This document shows positions 14,910-22,749 of a DNA stretch of 27,439 nucleotides, in pieces. The notes beneath the pieces are model-generated. The model saw nothing but the letters and a program-made list of their open reading frames with translations, did no database searches and was not told the DNA's origin. Source of the stretch: JBHHXG01 sp046756985 (GTDB taxonomy: Bacteria > Pseudomonadota > Zetaproteobacteria > Mariprofundales > Mariprofundaceae); NCBI GenBank assembly GCA_046756985.1, contig JBHHXG010000019.1, forward strand, positions 1-27,439. Direction: 5' to 3'. Both the position numbers and the translations under genes were made by a program. Position 1 is the first letter of the stretch. Every line of letters begins with the position of its first letter.

Positions 14910-15351
14910 GTTTGACTACCAGCCTATAGTCTGGTGTCGGGTTCAGTGGGCAGGAATACACATACTCGCCTTCTTCCAGCGTGATGGGATAATCTTTCAC
15001 GGTTCCTGTAAAAATTCCGCCACCGGATACGCTCGGCAGCGTGACCCTTCCCAGCCCTGCACCACGCAGCCAGAAGCCAAGCTCGTACGGCACGTTTTTA
15101 TTGCGGATGCGAAAGATATATTGGCCCGGTGCAAGCTCAAGCGTCGTTGACTTGGCCAGGCGATCCGGCCCGGATTTTGCGTTGACAGTCTCACAATCGG
15201 CATAGGCATGCGTGATGAATCCCCGATCCTTGCCTTCAGGCTCGACAAACTGACAGCCGGTCTGTGTCAGCTCCACAACAACGGGTTCTGCGACGGCGTT
15301 TGTAGCCATAAACAGACCGCAAGCCAACGCTGTCATACATGTTTTCATCAT
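14899..15351 (-). CDS. Secreted cupredoxin-like protein
   Basis: 150 residues from ATG 15351 (149 if the adjoining ATG 15348 is used; GGAGG is 3 or 6 bases upstream). The frame is open 12 codons further but without a start supported by a site. Signal peptide MMKTCMTALACGLFMATNAVA with a likely cut after AVA. The mature part resembles a cupredoxin barrel: TTLELAPGQYIFRIRNKNVPYELGFWLRG, then GGGIFTGTVKDYPITLEEGEYVYSCPLNPTPDYRLVV. It keeps one cysteine where a blue-copper Cys might be, but no GH..M follows, so a type-1 copper site appears absent. Two further cysteines sit in TGCQF and YADCETV. It may bind another ligand or be structural. First gene of a four-gene operon. Confidence 0.78.
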   Translation of the reverse strand: MMKTCMTALACGLFMATNAVAEPVVVELTQTGCQFVEPEGKDRGFITHAYADCETVNAKSGPDRLAKSTTLELAPGQYIFRIRNKNVPYELGFWLRGAGLGRVTLPSVSGGGIFTGTVKDYPITLEEGEYVYSCPLNPTPDYRLVVKRDS

Positions 15352-15407
15352 CTGCCTCCATTTGGTTCTAGTTGGTAGCATGAGCAATGGTCCAATTACA
15401 GCTGCCG

Positions 15408-15824
15408 CTAGCGCATCAGCAGACGATGCATGACAGCAATACAGCGATCCATCACGCAGGTCAGACCGCTTTTGGTAGCTACCCTCCAGGCCTCTTCATT
15501 GACTATACCCTGCTGCAACCAAAGCGCTTGCGCGCCGATGGCAACCGCGTCCCTGGCGATATCGGGTGTGGCTTCCGGCTTTCTGAATACATCGACAATG
15601 TCCACCTGTTCCGGGATGCTGCCCAGCGTTGCATAGGCCTTTTGGCCAAGAACCTGATCGACTTTGGGATGAACGGGAATTACATGATAGTCCTGTGCAA
15701 GCAGGAACTCGGCAATCTGATGACTGGCACGTTCCGGCTTGGGCGAACATCCCACAACCGCAATTGTTTTTGCATCACCAAGAATTTTTTGAATTGCGCC
15801 ATCATCAGGGTTTTTCCAGTTCAC
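15408..15824 (-). CDS. CoA-binding domain protein, YccU-like
   Basis: 138 residues from GTG 15824, chosen because a perfect GGAGG lies 6 bases upstream; an in-frame ATG at 15854 has no such site. Length equals that of E. coli YccU (137). Rossmann fold with IAVVGCSPKPERASHQIAEFLLAQDYHVIPVHPKVDQVLGQKAYATLGSIPEQVDIVDVFRKPE and a second half GAQALWLQQGIVNEEA and CVMDRCIAVMH. These are typical of the CoA_binding_2 family, which resembles the nucleotide/CoA-binding part of succinyl-CoA synthetase alpha subunit. The protein's job is unknown; CoA binding is inferred from the family. It lies downstream of the hydrolase gene with about 90 bases between them. Confidence 0.88.
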   Translation of the reverse strand: MNWKNPDDGAIQKILGDAKTIAVVGCSPKPERASHQIAEFLLAQDYHVIPVHPKVDQVLGQKAYATLGSIPEQVDIVDVFRKPEATPDIARDAVAIGAQALWLQQGIVNEEAWRVATKSGLTCVMDRCIAVMHRLLMR

Positions 15825-15830
15825 ACCATG

Positions 15831-15835
15831 CCTCC
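15831..15835 (-). promoter_or_regulatory. Shine-Dalgarno fixing the GTG start of the YccU-like gene
   Basis: GGAGG on the minus strand at 15835-15831, followed by six bases and GTG at 15824. The alternative ATG at 15854 has only pyrimidine-rich sequence before it, so the longer frame is disfavoured. Confidence 0.7.
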
Positions 15836-15914
15836 AGTTCCGAGCGTAGTCCATCAGGAAAGATTTTTCTTACATATGTTGTACGAACCGACAATATTGA
15901 TGGCACTGAGTCGG

Positions 15915-16823
15915 TCAGACGTCCTCATCATGGCTGCGCAACCAGTCTACGGTTTCCTGCCAGAACGAGGCGCCAACAGGTTCCCTGAAAAACCCAAAAT
16001 GACCAACAGACGGTACGCCAAGCTGCTCCGGGCTTAGGTGCCGATGCGTTATATTGCAATTCGGATACTCCCTTAGCAGCACACCCACCGCCGTCTGCGG
16101 GGCAATCGCATCATCGGTAAAACTGTACGCCAGAATCGGAATCTGAAGATTACGATAAGCTGACAGATCAAACCCATAGCGCGGGTTAAACAGGTAGCCC
16201 GGAGTTCTCCCCCAACGCGCCCATTCGCGCGCCACGCCACTCGGAAGATCGACCGAGGCAAGGCCCAGAAGCCTTGCCGGAAAGCTGTTGCGTCCTATAC
16301 TCAGTAAAGGCAGCAGCACATGCCATAGGAAAAATGTTGTCACCTGCATCGCTGGGGCAAAATTCCGCCAATAGCCACTCTGACTGGCTACCACCACCAT
16401 GCCCGATAATAGCTTGCTGTGACTGGCCAGCCCGACGAGCTGACCACCGACACTGTGGCCAATTAACCAGATATGCTTCGGTGTCATCTTCTCTTTTACC
16501 CAACGAAACACCGTATCCAGATCAAGCTGGCCCCACTGATGCATACGGATTTTGCTGCCTACCAGTTCATCAGATCGCGACTCGGCAATGCCGCGATAAT
16601 CATAAGTCACTACATAAAACCCATGATTTGCCAGAAAGGCAGCCAACGGTGCATAAAATGTCTGCGGAACAGCCAGTGCCGGATTGATGATAATCGCCTG
16701 CAATACTGCTTCAGACTGCGCGGGAAAATAAACAGTTGCGGCCAACTGGACACCATCTGTACAACGGACCTGGACAGTCTCGCTTCGGTGCAGCGCCAAA
16801 TCGCCTTCAGCTTCCGATTTCAT
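15915..16823 (-). CDS. Alpha/beta hydrolase (COG4757-like)
   Basis: 302 residues. Alpha/beta hydrolase fold with the oxyanion-side stretch AIIINPALAVPQTFYAPLAAFLANHGFYVVTYDYRGIAES, nucleophile elbow GHSVGGQ (Ser124 at its centre), a likely acid Asp in SFTDDAIAP and His in SVGHFGFFR near the C terminus, so the triad appears complete. An insertion of about 60 residues (SGYWRNFAPAMQVTTFFLWHVLLPLLSIG) caps the site and suggests a lipophilic substrate. The family is a predicted hydrolase/acyltransferase-type group of unknown substrate. No signal peptide. ATG has no strong Shine-Dalgarno. It follows the cyclic-nucleotide-binding gene by 58 bases on the same strand. Confidence 0.85.
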   Translation of the reverse strand: MKSEAEGDLALHRSETVQVRCTDGVQLAATVYFPAQSEAVLQAIIINPALAVPQTFYAPLAAFLANHGFYVVTYDYRGIAESRSDELVGSKIRMHQWGQLDLDTVFRWVKEKMTPKHIWLIGHSVGGQLVGLASHSKLLSGMVVVASQSGYWRNFAPAMQVTTFFLWHVLLPLLSIGRNSFPARLLGLASVDLPSGVAREWARWGRTPGYLFNPRYGFDLSAYRNLQIPILAYSFTDDAIAPQTAVGVLLREYPNCNITHRHLSPEQLGVPSVGHFGFFREPVGASFWQETVDWLRSHDEDV

Positions 16824-16881
16824 GCCATGTTAGGCGCTTCTGATTTGGAATTCTTACCTGATCCTGAAGAAGACCAGGCTC

Positions 16882-17376
16882 TCAGAACAATTCGAACAGA
16901 TCGTCTACAGACAAATGCTTCTCCTCGACATGGGCATGAAAGAGCCGGTTGTCCGCCTTTCTGAGCCGGCGGCTGATTTCCCTGCCAATATTCATCTGAA
17001 CCATCGTGAACTGCTCAAGATTCTCCCGGTAAAGCTCCAGTAGTATCGTATTGGTAAGCTCAATGGCCGTGCAATCCTCTACCGCACGAACGGAAGCACT
17101 GCGTGGATACAGATCGATCAGGGCCATTTCACCGAAACAGTCGCCACGGCCCAGATACTTCAAAGCGTGCTCCTGATCATCCCAGTTCTTGAGAATGGCA
17201 ACCTTGCCCTGTTCCAGAACAAACATAGAAGAACCCTTATCGCCCTCGCGGAAGAAATAATCGTTGGCTGCGATATCGGTGATGGACGCCAGCTCAAGCA
17301 GAAACTCCAGCGTTTTCTCCCGGATGCCGCCGAAAACAGGCATACCTTGCAGGAGTTCCAATCGTGTTGTCTGCAT
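16882..17376 (-). CDS. Stand-alone cyclic nucleotide-binding domain protein
   Basis: 164 residues. A CRP/FNR-type cNMP-binding domain covers about residues 12-130: PVFGGIREKTLEFLLELASITDIAANDYFFREGDKGSSMFVLEQGKVAILKN, then the phosphate-binding cassette GRGDCFGEMALIDLYPRSASVRAVED (the R after P is the usual phosphate-contacting Arg). A C-terminal helix of about 35 residues (MVQMNIGREISRRLRKADNRLFHAHVEEKH) follows, but there is no helix-turn-helix, so it is not a transcription factor of the usual kind. Such stand-alone domains act as cAMP or cGMP sensors partnering other proteins. It lies 41 bases after sucB on the same strand, with no terminator visible, so co-transcription with sucAB is possible. 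Confidence 0.87.
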   Translation of the reverse strand: MQTTRLELLQGMPVFGGIREKTLEFLLELASITDIAANDYFFREGDKGSSMFVLEQGKVAILKNWDDQEHALKYLGRGDCFGEMALIDLYPRSASVRAVEDCTAIELTNTILLELYRENLEQFTMVQMNIGREISRRLRKADNRLFHAHVEEKHLSVDDLFELF

Positions 17377-17417
17377 CGGAAATTAGTGTGAACAGGCCCT
17401 GGCTGCCAAACGTCTTT

Positions 17418-18539
17418 CTACAGGTCCAGAAGCAGGCCGCCCGGATATTCCAGCAATTCCTTGACCGAGACGAGGAATTGTACGGCTTCCCGTCCATCAA
17501 TCAGTCGGTGGTCATAGGAAAGCGCCAGATACATCATGGGTTGAACCACGATCTCATCATCTTCCACGACAGGGCGCTTTTTGATGGTATGCATGCCGAG
17601 AATGGCGCTCTGCGGAGGATTCAGGATTGGCGTGGATAACAACGAGCCAAATATACCGCCATTGGTGATGGAAAACGTCCCGCCCTTCAGGTCATTCGGC
17701 ATCAGCCCGCCTTCGCGCGCCTTTTGGGCATATTCTGCAATGCTCCGTTCAATGGTTGCATAACTCATCTGCCCGGCATCACGCAGAACAGGCACCACCA
17801 GCCCCTTATCGGTACTGACGGCAATGCCGATATCCGAGTAATTGTGATAGACAATCTCGTCACCTTCGATATAGGCGTTCAGGCTCGGAAATTTCTGCAA
17901 CGATTCCACACAGGCCCGCACAAAGAACGACATCAGCCCCAGATCAACACCGTGTTTCGCCTTGAAGGTCTCACGGTATCTGGCACGTAAATCCATAACC
18001 GGATGCATGTTTACTTCATTGAATGTAGTCAGAATGGCTGCGGTATTTTGCGCATCCTTCAGGCGCTGCGCCACACGCTGGCGCATGCCGCTCATCGGCA
18101 CCCGTTCCTCCTTGCGCTCGGAAGATACGGGAAGCGACTCCACCTTTGGAACCGGCTTGACTGCTTTCGATGCAGGCTTTTTCTGTACCGGCTGTTTCTT
18201 GCCCCTGGCAGTTTCAGGCTCCGCCTTGGCTGCCTGCTTCGGCTTGGACTCCGGCTTGGGTTTTCTCTCGGGTTTGGCCGCGGCTTTTGGTGCAGTGGCC
18301 GATGTATCAACAACACCAATAACTTCACCTGGCGTTACGGTTTCATCGACCTGTTTATGGACCTTTTTTAATACCCCGGCATCCAGTGCAGTGATTTCCA
18401 TCGTAATCTTGTCGCTTTCGATTTCCGCCAGTACATCATCCACCTCAACGGCCTCACCCTGCTGTTTCAGCCATGCCACCAGCGTAGCTTCCGATTCTGA
18501 CTCACCCAGACTGGGTACCTTGATTTCAACATCCGCCAT
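17418..18539 (-). CDS. sucB: Dihydrolipoyl succinyltransferase, E2 of 2-oxoglutarate dehydrogenase, lacking E3-binding domain
   Basis: 373 residues; E. coli SucB has about 405. E2 transfers succinyl from thiamine-bound succinyl semialdehyde to CoA in the TCA cycle. An N-terminal lipoyl domain (1-78) has the lipoyl-lysine in EIESDKITMEI (Lys44). A Lys/Pro/Ala-rich linker spans about 81-140. The catalytic domain then starts at once with MSGMRQRVAQRLKDAQNTAAILTTFNE and ends with SYDHRLIDGREAV (His344, Asp348). The peripheral subunit-binding domain (S/A-P-x-x-R...G-x-G-x-x-G...) that normally docks E3 is absent, as in mammalian E2o. GGAGG precedes the ATG; sucA ends 12 bases upstream. No lpd is nearby in the window. 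Confidence 0.94.
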   Translation of the reverse strand: MADVEIKVPSLGESESEATLVAWLKQQGEAVEVDDVLAEIESDKITMEITALDAGVLKKVHKQVDETVTPGEVIGVVDTSATAPKAAAKPERKPKPESKPKQAAKAEPETARGKKQPVQKKPASKAVKPVPKVESLPVSSERKEERVPMSGMRQRVAQRLKDAQNTAAILTTFNEVNMHPVMDLRARYRETFKAKHGVDLGLMSFFVRACVESLQKFPSLNAYIEGDEIVYHNYSDIGIAVSTDKGLVVPVLRDAGQMSYATIERSIAEYAQKAREGGLMPNDLKGGTFSITNGGIFGSLLSTPILNPPQSAILGMHTIKKRPVVEDDEIVVQPMMYLALSYDHRLIDGREAVQFLVSVKELLEYPGGLLLDL

Positions 18540-18551
18540 CTATTTCCTCCG

Positions 18552-21404
18552 TCAATCCTCTAATTCGTCCGCCAGGGCGGCATCTACCAGCACCCACTGT
18601 TCTTCGGCATGCCGTTTCGCTGAACCCACTGCAGGCGCTGCGGCAGCTTGCCGGCTCAGATGATGCAGATGCTGCCCGGCATGCAGGCAACGGTTAATGC
18701 AGTGACTGATCTGATACCAGGCACCCTGATTCTCAGGTTCTTCCTGAACCCAGACCAGTTCCTGCGTTGCCGCATAATTTGCCGTCAACATTTTCAACTC
18801 GTTATACGGGAACGGATACAGTCGTTCGACGCGCACGATGGCAACATCGTAGATTTCTCGCTTGCGTCGCTGGGTAAGCAGATCGTAATAAACCTTGCCC
18901 GAGCATATTAACAGGCGTCTGACACGTGAAGGCTGCACATCGGAGTCCTGCTCCGGCAATACTGGCTGAAAACCTCCCCGGCTGAATTCCTCGATAGTGG
19001 AAAATGACGGTTTCTGTCGTAACATGCTCTTCGGGGCCATGATGACCAAGGGTTTGCGTGTCTTGGCCAATGACTGTCTTCTTAATAAATGGAACAACTG
19101 CGCTGGCGTGGTCGGACAAACAACCCACATGTTCTTTTCAGCGCACAGTTGCAAATAACGTTCCAGCCTGGCTGATGAATGCTCAGCACCCTGGCCTTCA
19201 AAGCCATGCGGCAACCACAGGACCAGACCGCTCATACGACTCCACTTGGATTCACCCGCTGCAATAAACTGATCGATGACAACCTGTGCATTGTTGGCGA
19301 AATCACCGTATTGCGCTTCCCAGATCACCAGCGCACGCGGCTCGGCTACGGAATAGCCGTATTCAAAAGCCATGACCGCCATCTCGGAAAGCATGCTGTC
19401 CACCACGATAAAGTGCGAAAGCTCGCCATTCTCCACCTGTCGAACCGGAAGAAATCCTTTGCCTGTTTTCTGGTCGTAAACCACGGCATGGCGATGGAAG
19501 AAGGTGCCGCGACCTGTATCCTGTCCGCTCAGGCGCACCCACCCGCCCGCATGCACCAGCGTCGCATAGGCCATAATCTCGGCACAGCCCCAGTCAACAG
19601 GCTGTTGACCATCCATCATGTGAATGCGGCTTTCAAATATTTTCTCAACCTTGGGATGCAGGCTGAAATCGGACGGAAGCACGTGCACATCGCGCACCAG
19701 CTTCTGTAATACCTCCTGACTGACCGTCGTATCCAGTTCGCCGGCATCCTCGCGCATGAAACCCTGCCAACGCCCCTGCAGACTGTTCACGGGACTGGGC
19801 GGTGTTCTGTCCTTGGCGCGACGAATATTGTCAAGGCAATCACGGTAGCTGCGCACCATCGTGTTTGCCTCCTCCTCGCTCAGCACGCCGGCACGGGCCA
19901 GCTGTTCGCCGTAGCATTGCTGCACAGTCGGATGCTCGTCAATACGGCGATACATCACCGGCTGCGTAACTTGCGGTGTATCCGCCTCGTTGTGGCCATG
20001 CTTGCGGTAGCAAACCAGATCAATGACGATGTCTTCACGGAAACGGTTGCGATAATCCACGGCGATATCCATGGCCAGGCATGCTGCCTCGGGATCATCA
20101 CCGTTTACGTGCAGAATCGGCGCCTGCACCATTTTGGCAATATCCGTGCAATATACCGTAGATCTCGCATCAAACGGATTAACGGTAAACCCTATTTGAT
20201 TGTTAACAACAATGTGAACCGTGCCGCCGGTGCGGAAGCCACGCAATTTTGACAGATTCAGTGACTCGGCCACGACCCCCTGCCCGGCAAAAGCGGCATC
20301 ACCATGCACCAGCACACTCATCACCTCTCGCCTTGCCTTATCCTTTCTGCGGCACTGTCTGGCCCGTACGCTGCCCAGCAGTACCGGCGTGATAATTTCC
20401 AGGTGTGAAGGATTAAAACCCAGCGACAGATGTACCACACCGCCAGGTGTCCGGATATCTGAAGAAAAGCCAAGATGATATTTCACATCTCCCGCACCAT
20501 GCTCGGCATCTTCGAAGTGAGTCCCTTCGAATTCGGCAAAGATATCGGACAGAGATTTACCCATGATATTGGCCAGTACATTCAGCCGGCCACGATGCGC
20601 CATGCCGAGAATAATCTCCTTAGTCCCCCTGCTGCCAGTGCACTGGATCATGGCATCGAGCATTGGAATCAGGCTTTCGCTGCCTTCCAGCGAAAAACGT
20701 TTCTGCCCGGTATAGCGGGTATGCAGAAAGCGCTCGAACTCTTCGGCATGCATCACGCGGCCGAAAATATGCCGCCTTGTATCCACATCAAAATCCGGCG
20801 TGGAGCGTGCGTGCTCCAGCCTGTCCTGCAGCCAGTTCCTTCTGGCGGAATCGGTAATATGCATGAATTCCGGACCGATATGACCACAATATGTCTGCTG
20901 CAATATATCCAGAATATCACGCAACGGGAGAGTAACAGGCCCGGCAAGGTCACCGGTTGGGAACTCGGCATCCAGATCAGCCTCGGACAGGCCGTAATAG
21001 CTAAGCGCCAGTTCCGGACTCGGCTTTGGCGGATTCAGATGCAGGGGGTCAAGCTCGGCATGCAAATGGCCATGCACGCGATAGGCATGAATCAGATAAA
21101 GTGCCCGGGAAGGATATTCAATCTGCCCGAGTTTAGTGGGCTCGTCCTCTGCCATGCCAATACCGGCTGATACGGCCTGCACGGGCCGATACATGCGGCG
21201 CAACATGGACTGATGAGAGCGCTCAGCATCCGGGGATACGCCATGTTGCTGGTTCAGCTGTGCAAAACGCGCGGCCCAGTCCTCAGGTACAGCATCCGGA
21301 TTACGAAGATAATCTTCATACATCTGCTCGAGATAAGCGCTGTTTGTGCCAAACAGGTCATCATCCAGTAGCGATGTTTTAAATTCTGCCTCTACCTGAC
21401 TCAC
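18552..21404 (-). CDS. sucA: 2-oxoglutarate dehydrogenase E1 component
   Basis: 950 residues, near the 933 of E. coli SucA. Thiamine-diphosphate enzyme that decarboxylates 2-oxoglutarate and succinylates the lipoyl arm of SucB. The N terminus LFGTNSAYLEQMYEDYLRNPDAVPEDW is the family's E2/E3-contacting tail. Other landmarks are GRVMHAEEFERFLHTRYTGQKRFSLEGSESLIP, GMAHRGRLNVLANIMGK, the ThDP motif GDAAFAGQGVVAE...VNNQIGFT, YRKHGHNEADTP, and the C-terminal GLVLWLPHGFEGQGAEHSSARLERYLQLC. Start is GTG 21404 (MSQVEAEF) with GGGGG a few bases before. A long antisense open frame inside it (20475-21170) is a shadow. TATAAA at 21448-21443 on the minus strand may be a -10 box, but no -35 is convincing. 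Confidence 0.96.
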   Translation of the reverse strand: MSQVEAEFKTSLLDDDLFGTNSAYLEQMYEDYLRNPDAVPEDWAARFAQLNQQHGVSPDAERSHQSMLRRMYRPVQAVSAGIGMAEDEPTKLGQIEYPSRALYLIHAYRVHGHLHAELDPLHLNPPKPSPELALSYYGLSEADLDAEFPTGDLAGPVTLPLRDILDILQQTYCGHIGPEFMHITDSARRNWLQDRLEHARSTPDFDVDTRRHIFGRVMHAEEFERFLHTRYTGQKRFSLEGSESLIPMLDAMIQCTGSRGTKEIILGMAHRGRLNVLANIMGKSLSDIFAEFEGTHFEDAEHGAGDVKYHLGFSSDIRTPGGVVHLSLGFNPSHLEIITPVLLGSVRARQCRRKDKARREVMSVLVHGDAAFAGQGVVAESLNLSKLRGFRTGGTVHIVVNNQIGFTVNPFDARSTVYCTDIAKMVQAPILHVNGDDPEAACLAMDIAVDYRNRFREDIVIDLVCYRKHGHNEADTPQVTQPVMYRRIDEHPTVQQCYGEQLARAGVLSEEEANTMVRSYRDCLDNIRRAKDRTPPSPVNSLQGRWQGFMREDAGELDTTVSQEVLQKLVRDVHVLPSDFSLHPKVEKIFESRIHMMDGQQPVDWGCAEIMAYATLVHAGGWVRLSGQDTGRGTFFHRHAVVYDQKTGKGFLPVRQVENGELSHFIVVDSMLSEMAVMAFEYGYSVAEPRALVIWEAQYGDFANNAQVVIDQFIAAGESKWSRMSGLVLWLPHGFEGQGAEHSSARLERYLQLCAEKNMWVVCPTTPAQLFHLLRRQSLAKTRKPLVIMAPKSMLRQKPSFSTIEEFSRGGFQPVLPEQDSDVQPSRVRRLLICSGKVYYDLLTQRRKREIYDVAIVRVERLYPFPYNELKMLTANYAATQELVWVQEEPENQGAWYQISHCINRCLHAGQHLHHLSRQAAAAPAVGSAKRHAEEQWVLVDAALADELED

Positions 21405-21575
21405 ATAGCCCCCGTAAGTAGTGAATTCATTTTATGTTTCGGTTTATAGCGCAAACACCCTGAAAAAGCGATAGTTGCCAACATGCGGCGCTGAAGAAGT
21501 TTGTCGGTATGGCAGCACTTGGCTTACGGAGCTTCCCAGCTGCGGGCCCTCTGGCTAGTTTTCACAGCACACGAT

Positions 21576-21971
21576 ATGAGAATACGCCGTTTTATTTTGC
21601 TCCTATTCATCCTGCTTGCCGCAGGCGTCTTTTCTGCCTGCACGGTGGAGCAGACAGCTACAGGACAGGTCGAACATGTTGTCATTTGCTGGCTGCAGGA
21701 GCCGGGGAATCCGGATGCGCGCAGGAAAGTTATCGAAGCCACGCAATCGCTCAAAGACATCCCCGGCGTGCTGGATATCCGTACAGGAAGCGTACTGTCC
21801 AGTGAACGAAGTATCGTCGATGACAGCTTCGATATTGGCATTGTCATCACCTTTGCAAATGAACAGGCCATGCGCGCTTATATCACGCACCCGAAGCATA
21901 AAAATGTCGTTGAGAACATTATCCGCCCTGTGGTGCGGAAAATCGTCGTTTACGACTTCACCGATGGCTGA
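21576..21971 (+). CDS. Dabb-domain (stress-responsive A/B barrel) lipoprotein
   Basis: 131 residues from ATG 21576; an open stretch of 25 codons upstream has no signal-like sequence, while this start gives a proper lipoprotein signal MRIRRFILLLFILLAAGVFSAC (Cys22). The mature part is a single Dabb domain: VEHVVICWLQEPGN at its first strand, ARRKVIEATQSLKDIPGVLDIRTGSVLSSERSIVDDSFDIGIVITFANEQAMRAYITHPKHKNVVENIIRPVVRKIVVYDF. Dabb domains dimerise into ferredoxin-like barrels and include enzymes and small-molecule binders; most with a lipoprotein signal are uncharacterised. No good Shine-Dalgarno. Converges with the YdcF-like gene, 13 bases apart. Confidence 0.82.
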   Translation: MRIRRFILLLFILLAAGVFSACTVEQTATGQVEHVVICWLQEPGNPDARRKVIEATQSLKDIPGVLDIRTGSVLSSERSIVDDSFDIGIVITFANEQAMRAYITHPKHKNVVENIIRPVVRKIVVYDFTDG

Positions 21972-21984
21972 ATCATTTAGCCAC

Positions 21985-22749
21985 TCAACCGTAACGGATG
22001 TGATACCAGAGCACGCCCAGGTATTCATGCAATGCATGGCCGGAATCATCGAGCACATTCCAGCGCGGCAGAAAACTGCGTAGATCATAGGACTCGCGCT
22101 CGACCAGATAGGCGCAGGGAGCCGCAATCACATCCAGACCATGGACCCTGAAACACCAGACGGCGCGCGGCATGTGCCAGGCGGAAGTGACCAGTATGAT
22201 TCGCCTGATGCCCTGTTTGTCCAGAAGCGCCTTGATATATCCGGCATTTTCCCATGTGTTGTTGGCCACGACTTCTGCGTGTGCCAGATTCGCTGGAACA
22301 CCCAGTTTCAATAACCAGCGGCGCATAATCCGGCCTTCGGGTTCCGCATCTTCGGTCAGGGGCGCACCGCCCGTGGCATGGACCGGAAGTGCCGTTTGCT
22401 TCGCCAGCTCCGCTGCATAAACCGTTCGCATCAGTGCATATTGCCCAAGGCTGTCGCGGCCGCCATATTCCGGCGCTTTTTCATAGATGCCGCCGCCGAG
22501 TAAGACAATGGCCAGCTTGCCGGCAGGCAGGGCATTGGCCTGAAGCGGCGGATGTGCCGTTTCAAGCGGATTTAACAGCACATCGCGGACTGGCTCGGTG
22601 GAAAGCAGATAAAACAGAGCCAGACTCAAGCCTACGAGGCCCCTGCCCCACCATTTGCGCCAGAAAATCAGGCCTGCAACCGCCAGCAGGATCAGCCCGC
22701 CGGGCGGTAACAAAAGCTGTGACAGTGATTTTGCTGCCAGCAGTTCCAT
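21985..22749 (-). CDS. YdcF/ElyC-family (DUF218) membrane protein
   Basis: 254 residues from ATG 22749 (GTG 22752 is adjacent and in frame). Two N-terminal membrane helices (about 15-30 and 37-52) are followed by the DUF218 Rossmann-like domain: AIVLLGGGIYEKAPEYGG, ALMRTVYAAELAKQTALPVHATGG, EGRIMRRWLLKLGVPANLAHAEVVANNTWENA, IRRIILVTSAWHMPRAVWCFRVHGLDVIAAPCAYL and WHMPRA are the family's most conserved parts. ElyC and SanA of this family affect cell-envelope integrity and undecaprenyl-linked glycan synthesis. The ATG overlaps the cstA stop by one base (TGATG), so it is translationally coupled to cstA. Confidence 0.9.
   Translation of the reverse strand: MELLAAKSLSQLLLPPGGLILLAVAGLIFWRKWWGRGLVGLSLALFYLLSTEPVRDVLLNPLETAHPPLQANALPAGKLAIVLLGGGIYEKAPEYGGRDSLGQYALMRTVYAAELAKQTALPVHATGGAPLTEDAEPEGRIMRRWLLKLGVPANLAHAEVVANNTWENAGYIKALLDKQGIRRIILVTSAWHMPRAVWCFRVHGLDVIAAPCAYLVERESYDLRSFLPRWNVLDDSGHALHEYLGVLWYHIRYG

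Noticed and set aside
20475..21170. 231-codon open frame antisense to sucA
   Set aside because: Lies wholly within the well-supported sucA gene and its translation shows no family features; a shadow frame of a GC-moderate gene.
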